Shown here piece after piece: positions 1 to 15,076 of a stretch of 64,000 bases of DNA. The DNA comes from Pseudeuparius sepicola (taxonomy: Eukaryota; Arthropoda; Insecta; Coleoptera; Anthribidae). Each line of letters starts with the position of its first letter. The stretch's first letter is position 1. Below the pieces are notes generated by a model, which did not search any database, was not told where the DNA came from, and saw only the letters and a program-made list of their open reading frames with translations. A program made the position numbers and the translations under genes. The DNA is taken from assembly GCA_963920635.1 (NCBI GenBank), contig OY987299.1, positions 127,597,373 to 127,661,372 of the forward strand, in the 5' to 3' direction.

Positions 1-675
1 TCATCAAATGAAGGACTTCCGTCCGGTCGGCGAGGCGCGCGCGCCCCCGCCACGCCGATATATCATTGTCAGGTCGAGATAACCGAATTATATTTTTATC
101 TGCGGCCGGCCGGCCGGACGTGGGGCTTTTTGCGCGATGGACTTTTACGGTTCGGCGTGACGGTAATGAAATGGGCAACTACCGCCGACCATGTCCCGTC
201 ATCGACCCTATAGTTCACACAAATTCATATTAACAATTTTGCACTCCTAAAATAAACTTCCTGATATTTACTTACCGTGCGAACTGGCAACGGCGCAAGT
301 GGCAACGCCGCGCTCCAACTGGCGACGGCGCCGGCGGCGCGCAGGCAAGAGCCGGCCGGCAGCTCTGCTAAATATAACCGGAGCCACCTTCCGTTTGGAC
401 AGCATTGTAGAGAGAGACCGAAAGCGGTCCAGCGAATGTGGACAATATCGACAATAATTGAGAGTTAAATGAGCATGAACAACAATTCTCCAGCCCCAGG
501 CTCCGAGCATATGTTTTGTTGTATATTGTATATTTGGCTTCCCGGGGCGGACAAAACGTGCTACTTATTTTGCGTAACTAGTTGATTGTGCTAAGTTAAG
601 TAGTTTGTTTATAACGTTTACCGTTTTGAAAATGAACAGTGTAAGTTTTTTTTAATAAGAAATTCGTTTTCGTCA
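1..675. other. GC-rich island and spacer, no gene recognised
   Basis: The first ~470 bases are strongly GC-rich, with GGCCGGCCGG-type runs near 110 and mixed CpG-rich sequence near 280-360, then grade into AT-rich spacer. Short open frames here run on both strands and look like products of the base composition. No domain, TIR or target duplication was seen. It may be a host regulatory or intronic remnant, but nothing in the sequence proves that. Confidence 0.4.
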
Positions 676-1182
676 ATGGAATTAGAGCAAAAACTGCAAA
701 TTAAAGAGTTGGGCAAGTCGTTACTCGATTTAACTATAGAGAAGAAACAAACGGCAGGACAAAAAACGCGGTCACGTAAATTCAACAAAAGTGTCTACTT
801 AAAAAATAACTGGCTGTGCAGGTGTGAAGAAACAAAAGTTGTTTTGTTTTGTATGTTTTGTTCGGAGGTAAAAAAAGGGAACCAACGATGTTGTGCACAT
901 TTTTGGGATAGAATGAAGACACATGAAAATTCGAAAGGTATACACTTGAACAACATTTTTAATTTTAATATGCTGGGTAAAATAAATACTGGACATGACT
1001 TCGATTTTGATAATACAAAAGTTATCGGCAAGCAATCCAACTATAAAAAAATACTTTTAAATGAAATGATCTGTATAAAAAAAGATAAATCTTGCGTTAA
1101 CAAAAGAACGGATATACAAAATCTTAATATGGCCTATTTTAATATCATTGACAAAATTAAACATAGTTTTAATTTTAGATAG
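676..1182 (+). CDS. Chimeric ORF: TTF/MYM-type zinc-finger-like head plus Penelope-like endonuclease tail
   Basis: This uninterrupted 168-residue frame seems to join two unrelated parts. Residues ~35-92 contain SRKFNKSVY, NNWLCRC, LFCMFC and a W...HENS pattern. These resemble the TTF-type zinc finger at the N-terminus of hAT/zf-MYM1-like proteins, where paired cysteines and a later histidine bind zinc. Residues ~103-165 (INTGHDFDFDNTK, NYKKILLNEMI, DIQNLNMAYFNI) resemble the C-terminal tail that follows the GIY-YIG endonuclease in Penelope-like retroelement proteins. The downstream sequence is also retroelement-like (see 1183-1640). Family assignment is by motif memory, not a search. It is probably a transposon chimera and may not be expressed. 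The ATG at 676 is the first in frame; a shorter start is possible. Confidence 0.45.
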   Translation: MELEQKLQIKELGKSLLDLTIEKKQTAGQKTRSRKFNKSVYLKNNWLCRCEETKVVLFCMFCSEVKKGNQRCCAHFWDRMKTHENSKGIHLNNIFNFNMLGKINTGHDFDFDNTKVIGKQSNYKKILLNEMICIKKDKSCVNKRTDIQNLNMAYFNIIDKIKHSFNFR

Positions 1183-1640
1183 GTACCTGTCCTATCCATA
1201 TATCTGTATTTCTTCTTTTTATAAACTCCTTATCTGTTGGAGGAAAAAAAATTAAATATATAAAAAATACTAGCAGCTTCACATGTTAAGAATTCTATAT
1301 TGACCATTACTGCAATTTTTCGTTTATGAGAGACATCTGCTGTTTTGTTTTGTCCCACTACCTAGTTGTTCTGTGATATGTACATAATTTTAAGTCATGA
1401 CATTAAAACTACGTTTCAATGTAAGTACAAAATATTTTAATGTGTCAAATCTATACTTAACTAGGTATCTGTTTTATTATCATTTTTAATGTATACCGCT
1501 CCCAATTTCATGTTGTTTTGTTATATATACCTACTTTTATTCCATTGTAGAGTCCTGATGATGTCAATATAATTGACGAAACGTCGACATTTCGAAGAAA
1601 GTAGTTTTGTTGTAACCATCGATCTACCTCCCAGCCAATA
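1183..1640 (+). mobile_element. Probable 3' end of a Penelope-like retroelement
   Basis: This AT-rich stretch follows the Penelope-like protein tail. It ends in a segment (about 1551-1590) containing CTGATGA, a short hairpin and GAAACGTCGAC, a layout seen in Penelope-like element ends that carry hammerhead ribozymes. No target duplication was found, so the end of the copy is approximate. Confidence 0.4.
1555..1582 (+). ncRNA. Hammerhead-ribozyme-like core
   Basis: CTGATGA (1555-1561) is followed by one T, then GTCAA (1563-1567), a TATAA loop, TTGAC (1573-1577) and GAAAC (1578-1582). GTCAA and TTGAC are fully complementary and would form stem II between the two conserved core strands. The single T after CTGATGA departs from the canonical core, and I could not assign a convincing stem III or cleavage site, so activity is uncertain. 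Confidence 0.4.
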
Positions 1641-4146
1641 CAGCAAACAATTAATAATTTCTTGGATCGCTAAACACCACATCTAAAATAAATATAATAA
1701 CGCAGCTAAATTCAGCATATTATCCCGATACACTGCTTAAACATAATGAGCAGAAAAATCGGTACATTTTAAATCAAATAATTAACTGTGTTGTTATAAT
1801 TCCAATAATGTCTAGATATATTTTTCTCTAGGCTATCAATAAGTGATCCTAAAGTGATCACAAAATTATTATTTTTCCTACGTGAATTGACTTCGATTGA
1901 GCTGCAAACATCACAGCAAGGATAAGGCAAAATAGATCCTACCAAGCCCGCACTCGTACGACGAAACCTTAAGGAAGGTAACATTCTTTTTTTTTGTAAA
2001 AATCAGCAAAAATGCTATGAGATTATAATTTTTCCTTATTATCTAGTCACCTGCTCTTTTTAACAAAATTTTTTTATTCTGCATATTATAAACTTTAAAT
2101 AAATTTGTTATTTTTTCTTCTGTGTGTTATTTCTTGAAAAAGGTTTACTCAATAGAAACTGTTAGTCGGAGCTAAAATAAGCGTGTTTGTTGTTGCAACA
2201 TCCCTATATATGCGGGGAGCGCGTGACGTCAGTGATTTGGTGTGTCTCGCGAGTTCATTACATTACTAAGCAGTGATAACAATGGAAGAAGTCATCAATT
2301 GTTTAATGTTTTTTGTTTTTACACATTTTGACAACATTACTCTGTTAAATTAGGAAGGTAGTTGTGGAGACTTCCTACGAGACAGCAAATAAGATTTATA
2401 TTTCGTTATTTAGGTTATTTATTTGGGTTAAATGGCTAGAGTAAACTTTGAGATCGAAAAGCTATTATATATATATCTAGAGGAAACATGAGCCAAAACA
2501 CGTAATAAAGACACTTTATTAAAATAAAAAGTACCTACTAATTTTGGCTGATTCGCTTTTCTGCGACATGCATTCGATTTGCTTTCTGATAATAAGGAAA
2601 AAGTGTACACTATGAAATATAGTATTAAAACTAACCTGTGGTATGTAGGTTATATGAATTGGGTTATATTTACAATTTGATGAACCGTTGAAAAGCCATA
2701 GATCTTTGATAATAGGTTTATTATTCAAATCTTACTTAAGTATATAGGTTTGGGTTTTTTCTGTTGTTTTGTTATCGTTCGTAAGCCCATTCTCACCCTT
2801 CCTTATTATACCCTCTCACACCTGGCACACCTGGCACCCTTTTAAAAATTAAAGTGAACGCAGACGCCGCCTACAAGCAAAATTGGGGGCAAAAACCCCA
2901 TTTGCATTCATTTAACTTTTCGGACCCGCTTCGGGTACACCATGATGCTCTCTAATTCGAGTTTAGGGTTTCGTCCCTTAAAGCCTATTTATAAGGTTAC
3001 CCAGATGCTTAGAAAGTTGGACTTGGTAGCATTTTAACTGTGCTTAAATTAAAATAAATTAGGATTTACATAGGAAACAAGCACGGTCTATACTACAAGG
3101 CTCGCGTAGAAGTATGAAGTTAGTTTAACCACAGTATGCATACAGTAGCCACAGTCTAATAATTTTGATTCATCCAAAATACTCCGATTGGCGACTTTCG
3201 GGCGCTGCAGCCTTACGCGAAGCTATTCTACGCCGCAGATGACAGGACCGTATTCAATAAATCGATGACAGGAAAAAGCCTAGAGGAATCATAAAAACTT
3301 CATGCTTTTCACCAGCCGTTATTTAACTAAACCTGTTAGGGTGTGGTCAAAATATTGCAACTGAATTTTAAGCCAGTCCCACCCAACCGATGGAGGTGAA
3401 ATTTGGCACTCATTGGATGCTGACGATAATACAATTTAGTAATTTGTTGAAAATGACCGCTGCTCCAAGGCGAGTGAAGTCATACTAAATCCAAATATGG
3501 CGGCCGCCATAAGATGACGGATTACCTGTTTCTTCACATCCTCATTGTAATGGGTATCAAATGAAAGCGTTTGTCAAGCAGAATACGTGACGTCGACGTC
3601 ATTTCAATATGGCGAATGTTCCAAGACAGTAGCTCAGAAGTCGAAGTTGTATTAATGATGCTTTATCAAAAATGCATAGATTAAGACATAGGTACTAACT
3701 AAAAAGCACAAAATAATATACCTAATACACAACATTTGTTTTCAAAAAGCTTGTCGTCCAAATGTAAAGAAAGTACACACTTCGGCAAGCACTTGCGTAT
3801 CAATCAATTTCTGTACAATGAAATTAATTCGCATCTATTGAGCCACAAGCTTGGAAACAAATTTTGAAAACCTATAAACTTTTCATTTGTTTTAGTACAA
3901 GGCTTAAATTAAACATTAAAACATTAAAACATTAAAAAAAGGTATTTTCTGCCATTCAGTGCCTAAGATATAAGTGAAATAATTATTGGAATTGTTTATG
4001 CAGGCTTTGGGAGCACAACACTCACCAAGCGAAATCGAAGCGCGGGTTTATGAACATATTTGAGAGAGTGAAGAAGTAAATAGTGCTTTTCCACATAGTT
4101 TCTCCAAGTGAGACCTTGCACATAATTTAAATAAAAAGGAGTATAT
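1641..4146. other. AT-rich spacer without recognised gene
   Basis: No domain-bearing frame was seen. The stretch holds a CRE-like TGACGTCA near 2225, a GC-richer patch near 3480-3620 around GTGACGTCGACGTCAT that may be an old transposon end, and a short ACATTAAA triplication near 3917. Small open frames on the minus strand look random. Confidence 0.4.
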
Positions 4147-4340
4147 ATAGAGCGCTTAAAAATATTTTATTACAAACTTTATTATTACTGAAGTTCTAAA
4201 AAAGCGAGATAGGATCTATACCACCAAGTAAACCACTTAGGTGTCTTTTATGCCCCTCATTTTTCAAACTTCCGTTCTGCAGCACTATTACCCCGTTAAT
4301 TATGGCAAAAACTAGGGCTGATTATGGTTATACTTTGCAT
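4147..4340 (-). repeat. Dispersed repeat, copy 1 (inverted relative to 11262-11440)
   Basis: Read on the minus strand, this segment aligns along its whole length with 11262-11440. Shared landmarks include ATAACCATAA, CCATAATTAACG, CACCTAAGTG and AACTTTGTAATAAAA in the same order. Divergence is visible throughout, so the copies are old. No family could be named and the full element limits are unknown. Confidence 0.5.
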
Positions 4341-6497
4341 AATTTATGTCTGTATGATTGGACGTTAGGAAACTTTATTAGATTCGCGGCCACTTAGTTA
4401 AGGCTTTTGTAATTAGAAAGAAGATGAAGGAACTAGATGAACTTGCAAATAAAAATGCAAAAAATGCAAATACCTATTATGGGAGGGCAGTATTGCTTTC
4501 TGCTTATAATCGCCAAACTTTGTATAAAATTTAAGAATAATAACTACAGTATCATTAATAAAACTATTTTCTACAAATATATATAATGTTTTGGAATCTG
4601 CTACTTGAAAACAGGAACAAGACGAAAACTTGAAGCAAATTTAGGTTTTATTCTAATTAAAAAGTAATAATATTGTCATAAATTATTGTATATAAAAATC
4701 ATCCAAAAAGATCAGTTTACATTATGAAAGGCCTATGATACCTATCAACTGTATATTTTTATAAATGGCACCTGCCAAATATTACCTTAGAAATTATCCT
4801 TTGAAGTTATGACATGGTATACAACAACAAAAAATCGTCAAAGTAAGATATTAGGTTTTAAATAACGACACTTTTATTTAGTTGCCTTAAGTTTTAATTT
4901 TTGGAAAATGCTAACAGTGCAAAAAAGTTACAAAAATGTAGGTTAATCCGCGTACCACAGATTTTTTGAACCAAAATACAGGATGTTAAATTTGCATTGC
5001 ATAAAAGGAATTATATCGCATGTGTCTTTAGCTTCAAAGAAGAAACGGAAAAAATTGGGGGTGTTGCCCCTTCCAACGTTTTATGCGTACGCCTATGGTT
5101 TAACTGAAGTATTGCTAACTATTATGGACTGCATGTTTTTCTGCCTTCGATCGATCTTGGTTCGAATCGAGGTTGACGCAGACTGCGTAGAAAGACACCG
5201 TTGATGGCCAAGATCGCTGAACAAAATGTGGATTCACGGTATTGCTCCTTACCTTTATCTGTGTTATTAATTTACTACTTATCCTAGACTCGCTGGGATT
5301 ACTACGGTTTTCTAGGGTTATCCGTAGTAGATAAGAAAAAACTCGCGGTTACATAATTACCACCGGAAAAGGGAATGACTACATACTTGATGGATGATCT
5401 TTCTTTTGAAGACACATTTCACCACATCTGTAGATTCAGACGTATTGGTTTGAAATAGTTCAGAGAATTCAACACGATTTAATCTAAACCGAGATTTAAA
5501 CACATCGATAGTTGTCAGTTGGCAAAGATTAAGTAAGTGAGCCCTTGAAACTCGCCTCGAGCTACGCCTATGCTAACCAACCAGATCTTCCCCGCAACAT
5601 TTTACTTAACATTGTCGGGGAGAATTCCCGCTACTCTCACTCCATCTCCATTCTGAACTTCCAAATGAAGGCGTAATCCCGGGTTCAAAGAGTCCAAAAC
5701 TTTGCGAAACAAATTGCATTCCCCTGACGACGTCAAAGGGCCTTCCCCCTTCCCCATCTTGGAAGTTGAGTGTCCCCCGCGGAAGTTGGGCGAAATAGCC
5801 GGACCCGCGGTGGCCGAAGGAACTTCCGGAGTTCCCTCGCAAAAGGCGCGGGCATTTTGGAAGTTTGAGGCACGTGGCCGTCGCAAAGTGTTGCGCATTG
5901 ATACTGCCAAATTGGAAAATTCTCCTTTGGACAAGATTGCAACTTTTTACACTGACCTCGATTCTGAAATATCTTAAAAACGGGATACGAATTCGTGATC
6001 CTAGAAATATAATTTCAACTTGTTTTGCCGTCATTTTTCTTTTAACATCTACGGGGTGGTAGGGAGTCTAAGCCGCAACATACTACATGATCTATTAACA
6101 GTAGAAGACACTTTCTATTGTATCGAAAATAGGATATAAAAACTTCTAATCAGGACCGAACTATCGACCGCAAAAACAGGATCTGCCCAACTTATTTCTC
6201 TCGCCATTCACGTCTCAATGCCCGGTTAACGAACTCCCCGGCGTTCCCAATCGCGGCAACTTCCCAACTCCCCGAAAAAAAAAACGAATTTCAGGTGCGC
6301 CCGGAACGAACTTCCGCCGAACAATGCCTTGAAAAATGACGCCAATTAATAACCGATGGCGGGCTCTCCGAATTACGGCTGAATTGTATTTGTCCCGGCG
6401 TTTTTCGGGCCGCCGGAAACCGGAGCCATGTCGGAGGAAGGACTGAATATCTACGTGATTATTTTGTACATCAGATTAGCTTTCCAAGTAGGTGCTA
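4341..6497. other. Spacer with two GC-rich islands
   Basis: Islands at about 5570-6060 and 6180-6460 are GC-rich and repeat-poor. The first carries open frames in several reading directions, which is expected when stop codons are rare. None of the translations matches a family I recognise. A B-box-like GGTTCGAATC occurs near 5158 without a convincing tRNA fold around it. Confidence 0.4.
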
Positions 6498-7993
6498 CAC
6501 TGTAAAAAAATCGGTGCAAATCTTCTTCGTTTAAGTGGTGAAAGAAATTTGGTGAAAAACTGACACGAAAATTGGTGGATTCCAAATATCTTAACCAAAC
6601 CCCAATTGGAGAAATTCACACTACAACAAATTCGTTCATTTTAACACTTAGTGGTGTAATTTTTTTATATTTCTAACACGGCGTCACGTCTGTTCACACC
6701 ACGCGGTGTTCCTTAACACCATTCGGTGTCCCTTAGCACTAAGCGGTGTTAAATTGAACGTATTAACACAAGTTAGTGTTAGGTAGATGAGAGGGGGAAG
6801 GTGTTTCACCAGTTATGGGTGTAAAATATTAGGCAATCGAAACCATGGCATCAGTTGTTTGTCGAATGTGTTGCGCGACGGAGCTTATCAGTTTGTGTGA
6901 CGTGTGACCCGACCGCGTAGCGTGTATAATAGTTATAGAAGTGATTCTACCGACCGCTAGTGCAAAAATTGTGTTGTTATGTAAAGTAAAATTTCATAGT
7001 GAAGTCAGATGGATTAAAACGATAAGCGAATATGCAGATGTGACGACGAAAGGAACTGTGTGATAGCCCCTAACCTATACTCATCGACTGTGTCGATATG
7101 AGTTTGTTCTCACCGAAATCAGATGCCTGCCGATTGACTCTGACTTAGTTGGGACCTGCTTGTGTTTGTGAGAACAGGCCTATCTAACTAAATCGCTGTG
7201 TCGCAACGTTTAAAGTTTGTTTTTGTCTCACACTTCACACGGACTATTCTGTAAGCCAACAGTTATTTAAGTACATTTTATGAGAATCTGTACGTAATAG
7301 TTTGGTCGCATCAAAATATCGTACGAAGTTGTACGAAAATGCTCTTTTGCAGTACAAGTATAAGTAACCTTATAAACATAAAGCATTTCTTGTGTTTGTG
7401 GTTATACACTTTTCTTACGAATTCGTACGATATTATATATAACTTTTTTATAACCAAATATTTTTGGCTGTGAGAAGGAATATTTATTTAGGTATAGCTT
7501 TAAGAAAGAAAATGTTGATATTTTTATACCTATTTGTAAGGAATCGTTAATACATTTTGAAACTGAAATAAAGTATTTTCTTTACTTATTGCCGTTTATT
7601 ATTTCCTACAAATAATTTAAATTGAAGACCAAGCACATATTATGCCTGGTTCATACAGCTTCTTTATCTTTAAGTTTTATTTTATTTTTACAAATAACAC
7701 ATTTCCTTAATTTGAACTTATCAATGACATCTGAAATTTCTTTAAAATAAAATATATGCGTAAAACTATAAGAGAGAAAGAGGAAAATGGGAATACTAAA
7801 TAAATTAAATTACACCATTTTGACCAAATTGCGTGTAAAAGTTACACAACACGGTGTTAATCTTAGACAACGCCGTGTTAAATATTCACACCAGCATAGT
7901 TCTTATTGACACCAGAACATTTTATGAAATTGACCAAAAAAGGTGTAAAATTTACCAGATATAGTGTGGACTTTAACACCGGATTTTTTACCA
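6498..7993. mobile_element. Non-autonomous TIR element rich in CACC/GGTG palindromes
   Basis: The left end (CTGTAAAAAAATCGGTG, 6500-6516) and the inverted right end (ATGGTAAAAAATCCGGTG) match imperfectly. Both ends carry many copies of short inverted motifs of the form ACACCnnnCGGTGT: 6690-6790 on the left, 7810-7980 on the right. Subterminal motif clusters of this kind usually bind a transposase, as in CACTA and related superfamilies. The centre (~6840-7790) codes for nothing I recognise. The target duplication is ambiguous (possibly TA), so the superfamily is left open. Confidence 0.5.
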
Positions 7994-8021
7994 TTATAAT
8001 GATTTATTATAGACGTGCAAT

Positions 8022-8275
8022 AAAACGTCGCGTCCAGTCACCACGTAAACGTTCATACGTGCGCTAAAACGTCTCGTAAACGCAAAAACGTGCATCAGAA
8101 CGTCACGTAAACGTCAAAACGTGCGTGGTAACGTTACATAAATGTTAAAACGTGCGTAAAAACGTCACGACAATTGAACTTTGAAAAGTGCGTTAAAACG
8201 TCACGCAAACGCAAAAGCATGCGTCGAATCGTCACCTAAACTTCATCAAAACGTCACCTAAACGTCATAACAGAC
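8022..8275. repeat. Degenerate ACGT-rich minisatellite
   Basis: About seven diverged units of roughly 32 bp are built on AACGTCACGTAAACG and AAAACGTGCGT. The array begins just past the right end of the preceding TIR element and stays CpG-rich in an AT-rich setting. No coding function is likely. Confidence 0.7.
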
Positions 8276-8693
8276 ATTATGTATTATGTAAATGTCAGAA
8301 GTCACACACGAACGAACAACGTGGCGTTGGTGGTCCAGAACCCGCATTGCTTATCTATTCGACTCGCTCGGTCTTTATCGTTCCCAACAAAGTTGTAGTG
8401 ACGAGACCACTCCATCTTCTCTGGTTTCCAAGCTGCGAATGCGGCAAGCATGGCTGGTCTGTATGTCGATCACGCCCTCGAAATATGCCGCAATTAGGTC
8501 GGCTAACGAATTAGCCGGGGGACGTCGCGGCAAGACGTCCCGACGTGCATACGTAACGAGTTTATCAGCCCTGAGGGCGATGTAGGGCGTGGGGGGTGAA
8601 GTGCTTCGCACCATGGGCGTCGGTACTCTGGGGGGTTAAGAGGTTTGAGTACCCGATGGAAGGTATCTAGCATGTATATAAGTATATATACAT

Positions 8694-8835
8694 GCAGTTC
8701 TGTAGTGCAGAACATTATCAAGAGGCAGTGCTAAAAATGCTACAAATTTGCACTACCAAACGACGATTTACCGATTGGCATGGAGTTCTGTAGTGCAGGA
8801 CATTATCAAAAGCTAGTGCAAAAAGTGGAAAAAAT
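8694..8835 (+). repeat. Local duplication of a ~45-bp segment
   Basis: The segment starting AGTTCTGTAGTGCAG at 8694 recurs at 8783, each followed by a GACATTATCAA/GAACATTATCAA motif and a GCTAGTGC- or GGCAGTGC-type continuation. It is a two-unit direct repeat of unknown meaning. Confidence 0.55.
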
Positions 8836-10505
8836 TGCAGGTATCTTCGAACGATTTTAAAATGCATGCCAATATTCTTATGATAAATTCGCAACAACGA
8901 TTTAAGTATTATTATTGTTTAAGTATTATTTTAAAACGGTAGGATAGTTCGACAAAGGCATGCAATGTCAACGCCTTTATGCCGCCCCATCGAATAAAAC
9001 TCCCGTATTTTACCTTGCTTGTTATCGAAAATAAAAACTGAATTTTCCAAAGCCTCAGATGGGTCTATAACATCAAGATTAGCTTTGAATAGAATATATC
9101 CGCTTTTAGGAACTTTATTTTAAACATCCTGAAGTAACTGATATTTTGGTTGGTATAAACTTTTACTATACACATAAATATTTTCAAATTTAAGTTCCAC
9201 AGTGAGGTTGGGTTAATTTTATTCTTGTTTTACTAATTTATGGAGGAATCTGCGCCTTTCTTTGCGTGCAGGGTCATTGTACTATTCCACTTAGAAGGTT
9301 TCGCCCTGATTATACCAGTTCTTAATCTAAGAAAGAATTGTTGCGATTCAGAGCGAGTCCCGTGCGAAGCTGCAGAATCGTGTGAGTTATATCGCATTTA
9401 TTCCTCCCACTTGCACAGATATAACAACTTTTTGTTGCTCTGCGAGCATATAGTTTATCATATGGCACCCCGAAATAAAATACATTAAAATGCACCGCGT
9501 ATCTCCCAAACGAACGTGTTACGTTTTTATTAGCGTAACATGCAAAAAGTAGCAGCAGCTGCGCCAGCGGACCTCCCACGCCTGCGGCGAATTTTACACA
9601 AATCCGCCGCACTCCCAAAAAAACCCAAACTGCAACTTTCTCGGTTTATCTTTATTATAAATCTATATGCGTCGGTCGGGTAGCAGAGACGGCGAAATTA
9701 CAAATTCAAACTGCGGCGCGTATCCGACCGCCGGTCACTATTTCATGGCTGTCGTTTTTTTTTGCTTCCGGTGCCGTTACCGTGGAGACTGGAAGGCCTT
9801 GGTCTTGGTGACTTACGAAAATGTAAAGACCCCATTTGTTCTAAATACCTATTGGTGACGACGTTAAGCAATTTTGTTTCGATCCTTATGGATCTTTGAG
9901 CAAAACATTTGACCGTCAGTATGGCATTTGAAAATAAACATAATATATTTTCGAAATCCGTTCATTTTAAAATTTTATAAAGAGAAATATGGATGAAGCT
10001 ACAGACAATTGAGTATATTATTATCAATAATGCTCCACGAATATCACGAAAAAGCGATTTCTCATTCAAGAGAGAAATAACTAGTTATCGTGACGTCACT
10101 TGAGAGAGCCGCGCTCTTTTAGTCGTGATGGTAACGTCGCCCAACGCCTTTCAGGCCGTGTTTGTTCATCCTCTGGATCGCAGATATGGGAACGGCGGCC
10201 GCCAGAAAACCGAGATTTATGTGGTATATTTTTTTCGGTTTTTCCGCGCACGTTTCGTTAAAAATACAAACCGAGACGGTGTTGCGAGGCTGCGAAAACC
10301 GTGGAAGCCTGTAGCGCAGTTTAACAGTGTTTAAGATAATACGTCAAAAAATATAACGCGGCGGTTCTAGATATTTTGCAAGGTTCTATTTTTTCTGTCA
10401 CTATTTCCATAGTAAGTACGTTTGAAAATTGTATTAATTTTTAGAAAACCATAATAAATGTTGCATCTCCTTCCGGTTTTTGTTTTCATTTCCATTAGAT
10501 CGGGA
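8836..10505. other. AT-rich spacer without recognised gene
   Basis: Several short frames occur but none carries a recognisable domain. A CRE-like TGACGTCAC lies near 10092. No clear mobile-element termini were found. Confidence 0.35.
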
Positions 10506-10559
10506 TAGCCAACACTAGGGCTGTTCGATCTCCGAATTTCAGTATCGGAAATCGATACC

Positions 10560-10750
10560 GAAAAAATATCGATAAAATCGATAAATCGATCTTATCGATA
10601 AAATCGATCTTATCGATATAATCGATCTTATCGATAAAATCGATCTTATCGATCTTATCGATAAAATCGATCTTATCGATAAAATCGATCTTATCGATAA
10701 AATCGATCTTATCGATAAAATCGATCTTTACGATAAAATCGATATAATCA
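10560..10750 (+). repeat. Minisatellite block, unit GATCTTATCGATAAAATC
   Basis: About ten 18-bp units, with one 9-bp slip near 10650. Because 18 is divisible by three, the array stays open as a repeating KIDFID-type frame. This is a periodicity artefact and not a gene. Confidence 0.9.
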
Positions 10751-10879
10751 ATTTTATTTAAGAAGCTAGACAAAAAAAGTTCGATCGGCTTTCTGCGGGC
10801 GCGGTCTGGACGCAATGGGTGCAGCAATTTCCTTTATTCCCATCAAAAGATAGATATAATTGGAAAGATCGGTAAAATA

Positions 10880-11135
10880 AAAAATATCGACAAAATAGAA
10901 AAGATCGATAAAATCGAAAAGATCGATAAAATTGAAAAGATCGATAAAATCAAAAATATCGATAAAATCGAAAAGATCGATAAAATCGAAAAGATCGATA
11001 AAATCGAAAAGATCGATAAAATCGGAAAGATCGAAAATATCGATAAAATCGATAATATCGATATTTCGATTTATCAAAATTGAATATCGAGTATCGATAA
11101 AATCGATAGTATCGATACTTTCGATTTTATCGATA
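10880..11135 (+). repeat. Minisatellite block, unit ATCGATAAAATCGAAAAG
   Basis: A second, related 18-bp array with more variation at its margins, grading into palindromic ATCGATAT and GTATCGATAC sequence near 11060-11135. It shares the ATCGATAAAATCGA core with the first block but has a different filler. Confidence 0.85.
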
Positions 11136-11261
11136 TTTTGTCTCAGGCCTAGCCAACACTAAAAGATTTATGTACCATGTGGAAAACATAGGTATAGTTA
11201 TTAAGTCACTAATTGCCTAAAAATATATTAGATTTTTTTAAACTCCAATTAACGTATACAG

Positions 11262-11440
11262 AGTAATAACCATAACCAGCCGTACTTTTTCCCATAATTA
11301 ACGTTTAGACTAATGAATGGAAACTTAAAATGCGGGGAAAGCATAAGAGCCACCTAAGTGCTTTACCCGTTATAAGTTTATATCCCCGGATGTAGAAGTC
11401 CTGGTAAACTTTGTAATAAAACATTGTAACGCTTTGGGTG
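11262..11440 (+). repeat. Dispersed repeat, copy 2
   Basis: Diverged partner of 4147-4340 in the opposite orientation, with the same ordered landmarks (ATAACCATAA, CCATAATTAACG, CACCTAAGTG, AACTTTGTAATAAAA). The limits are those of the visible similarity. Confidence 0.5.

Positions 11441-15076
<3,636 letters not shown>

Larger units (their letters stand above)
10506..11161. mobile_element. Inserted element carrying an 18-bp-period ATCGAT minisatellite
   Basis: The 12-bp sequence TAGCCAACACTA at 10506-10517 recurs at 11150-11161, so the DNA between looks like a single insertion with a target duplication. It starts GGGCTGTTCGATC and ends with the inverse of GGCCTGAGAC, suggesting very short imperfect inverted ends. 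Most of the interior is two minisatellite blocks. A unique segment of ~100 bp (10751-10855) separates them. Confidence 0.55.

Noticed and set aside
5120..5200. tRNA-like gene around GGTTCGAATC
   Set aside because: A B-box-like word is present but no cloverleaf could be drawn around it.
5602..6062. Overlapping frames of up to 142 residues on both strands
   Set aside because: GC-rich sequence with few stop codons; none of the frames is recognisable.
6844..6906. Short MASVVCRMCC frame resembling the start of a ZAD zinc finger
   Set aside because: Only about 20 codons before a stop, inside a TIR element, with no further ZAD residues.
10495..11162. Long open frames repeating KIDFID or DFIDLF on both strands
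   Set aside because: They follow from an 18-bp minisatellite whose period is divisible by three; no protein is implied.
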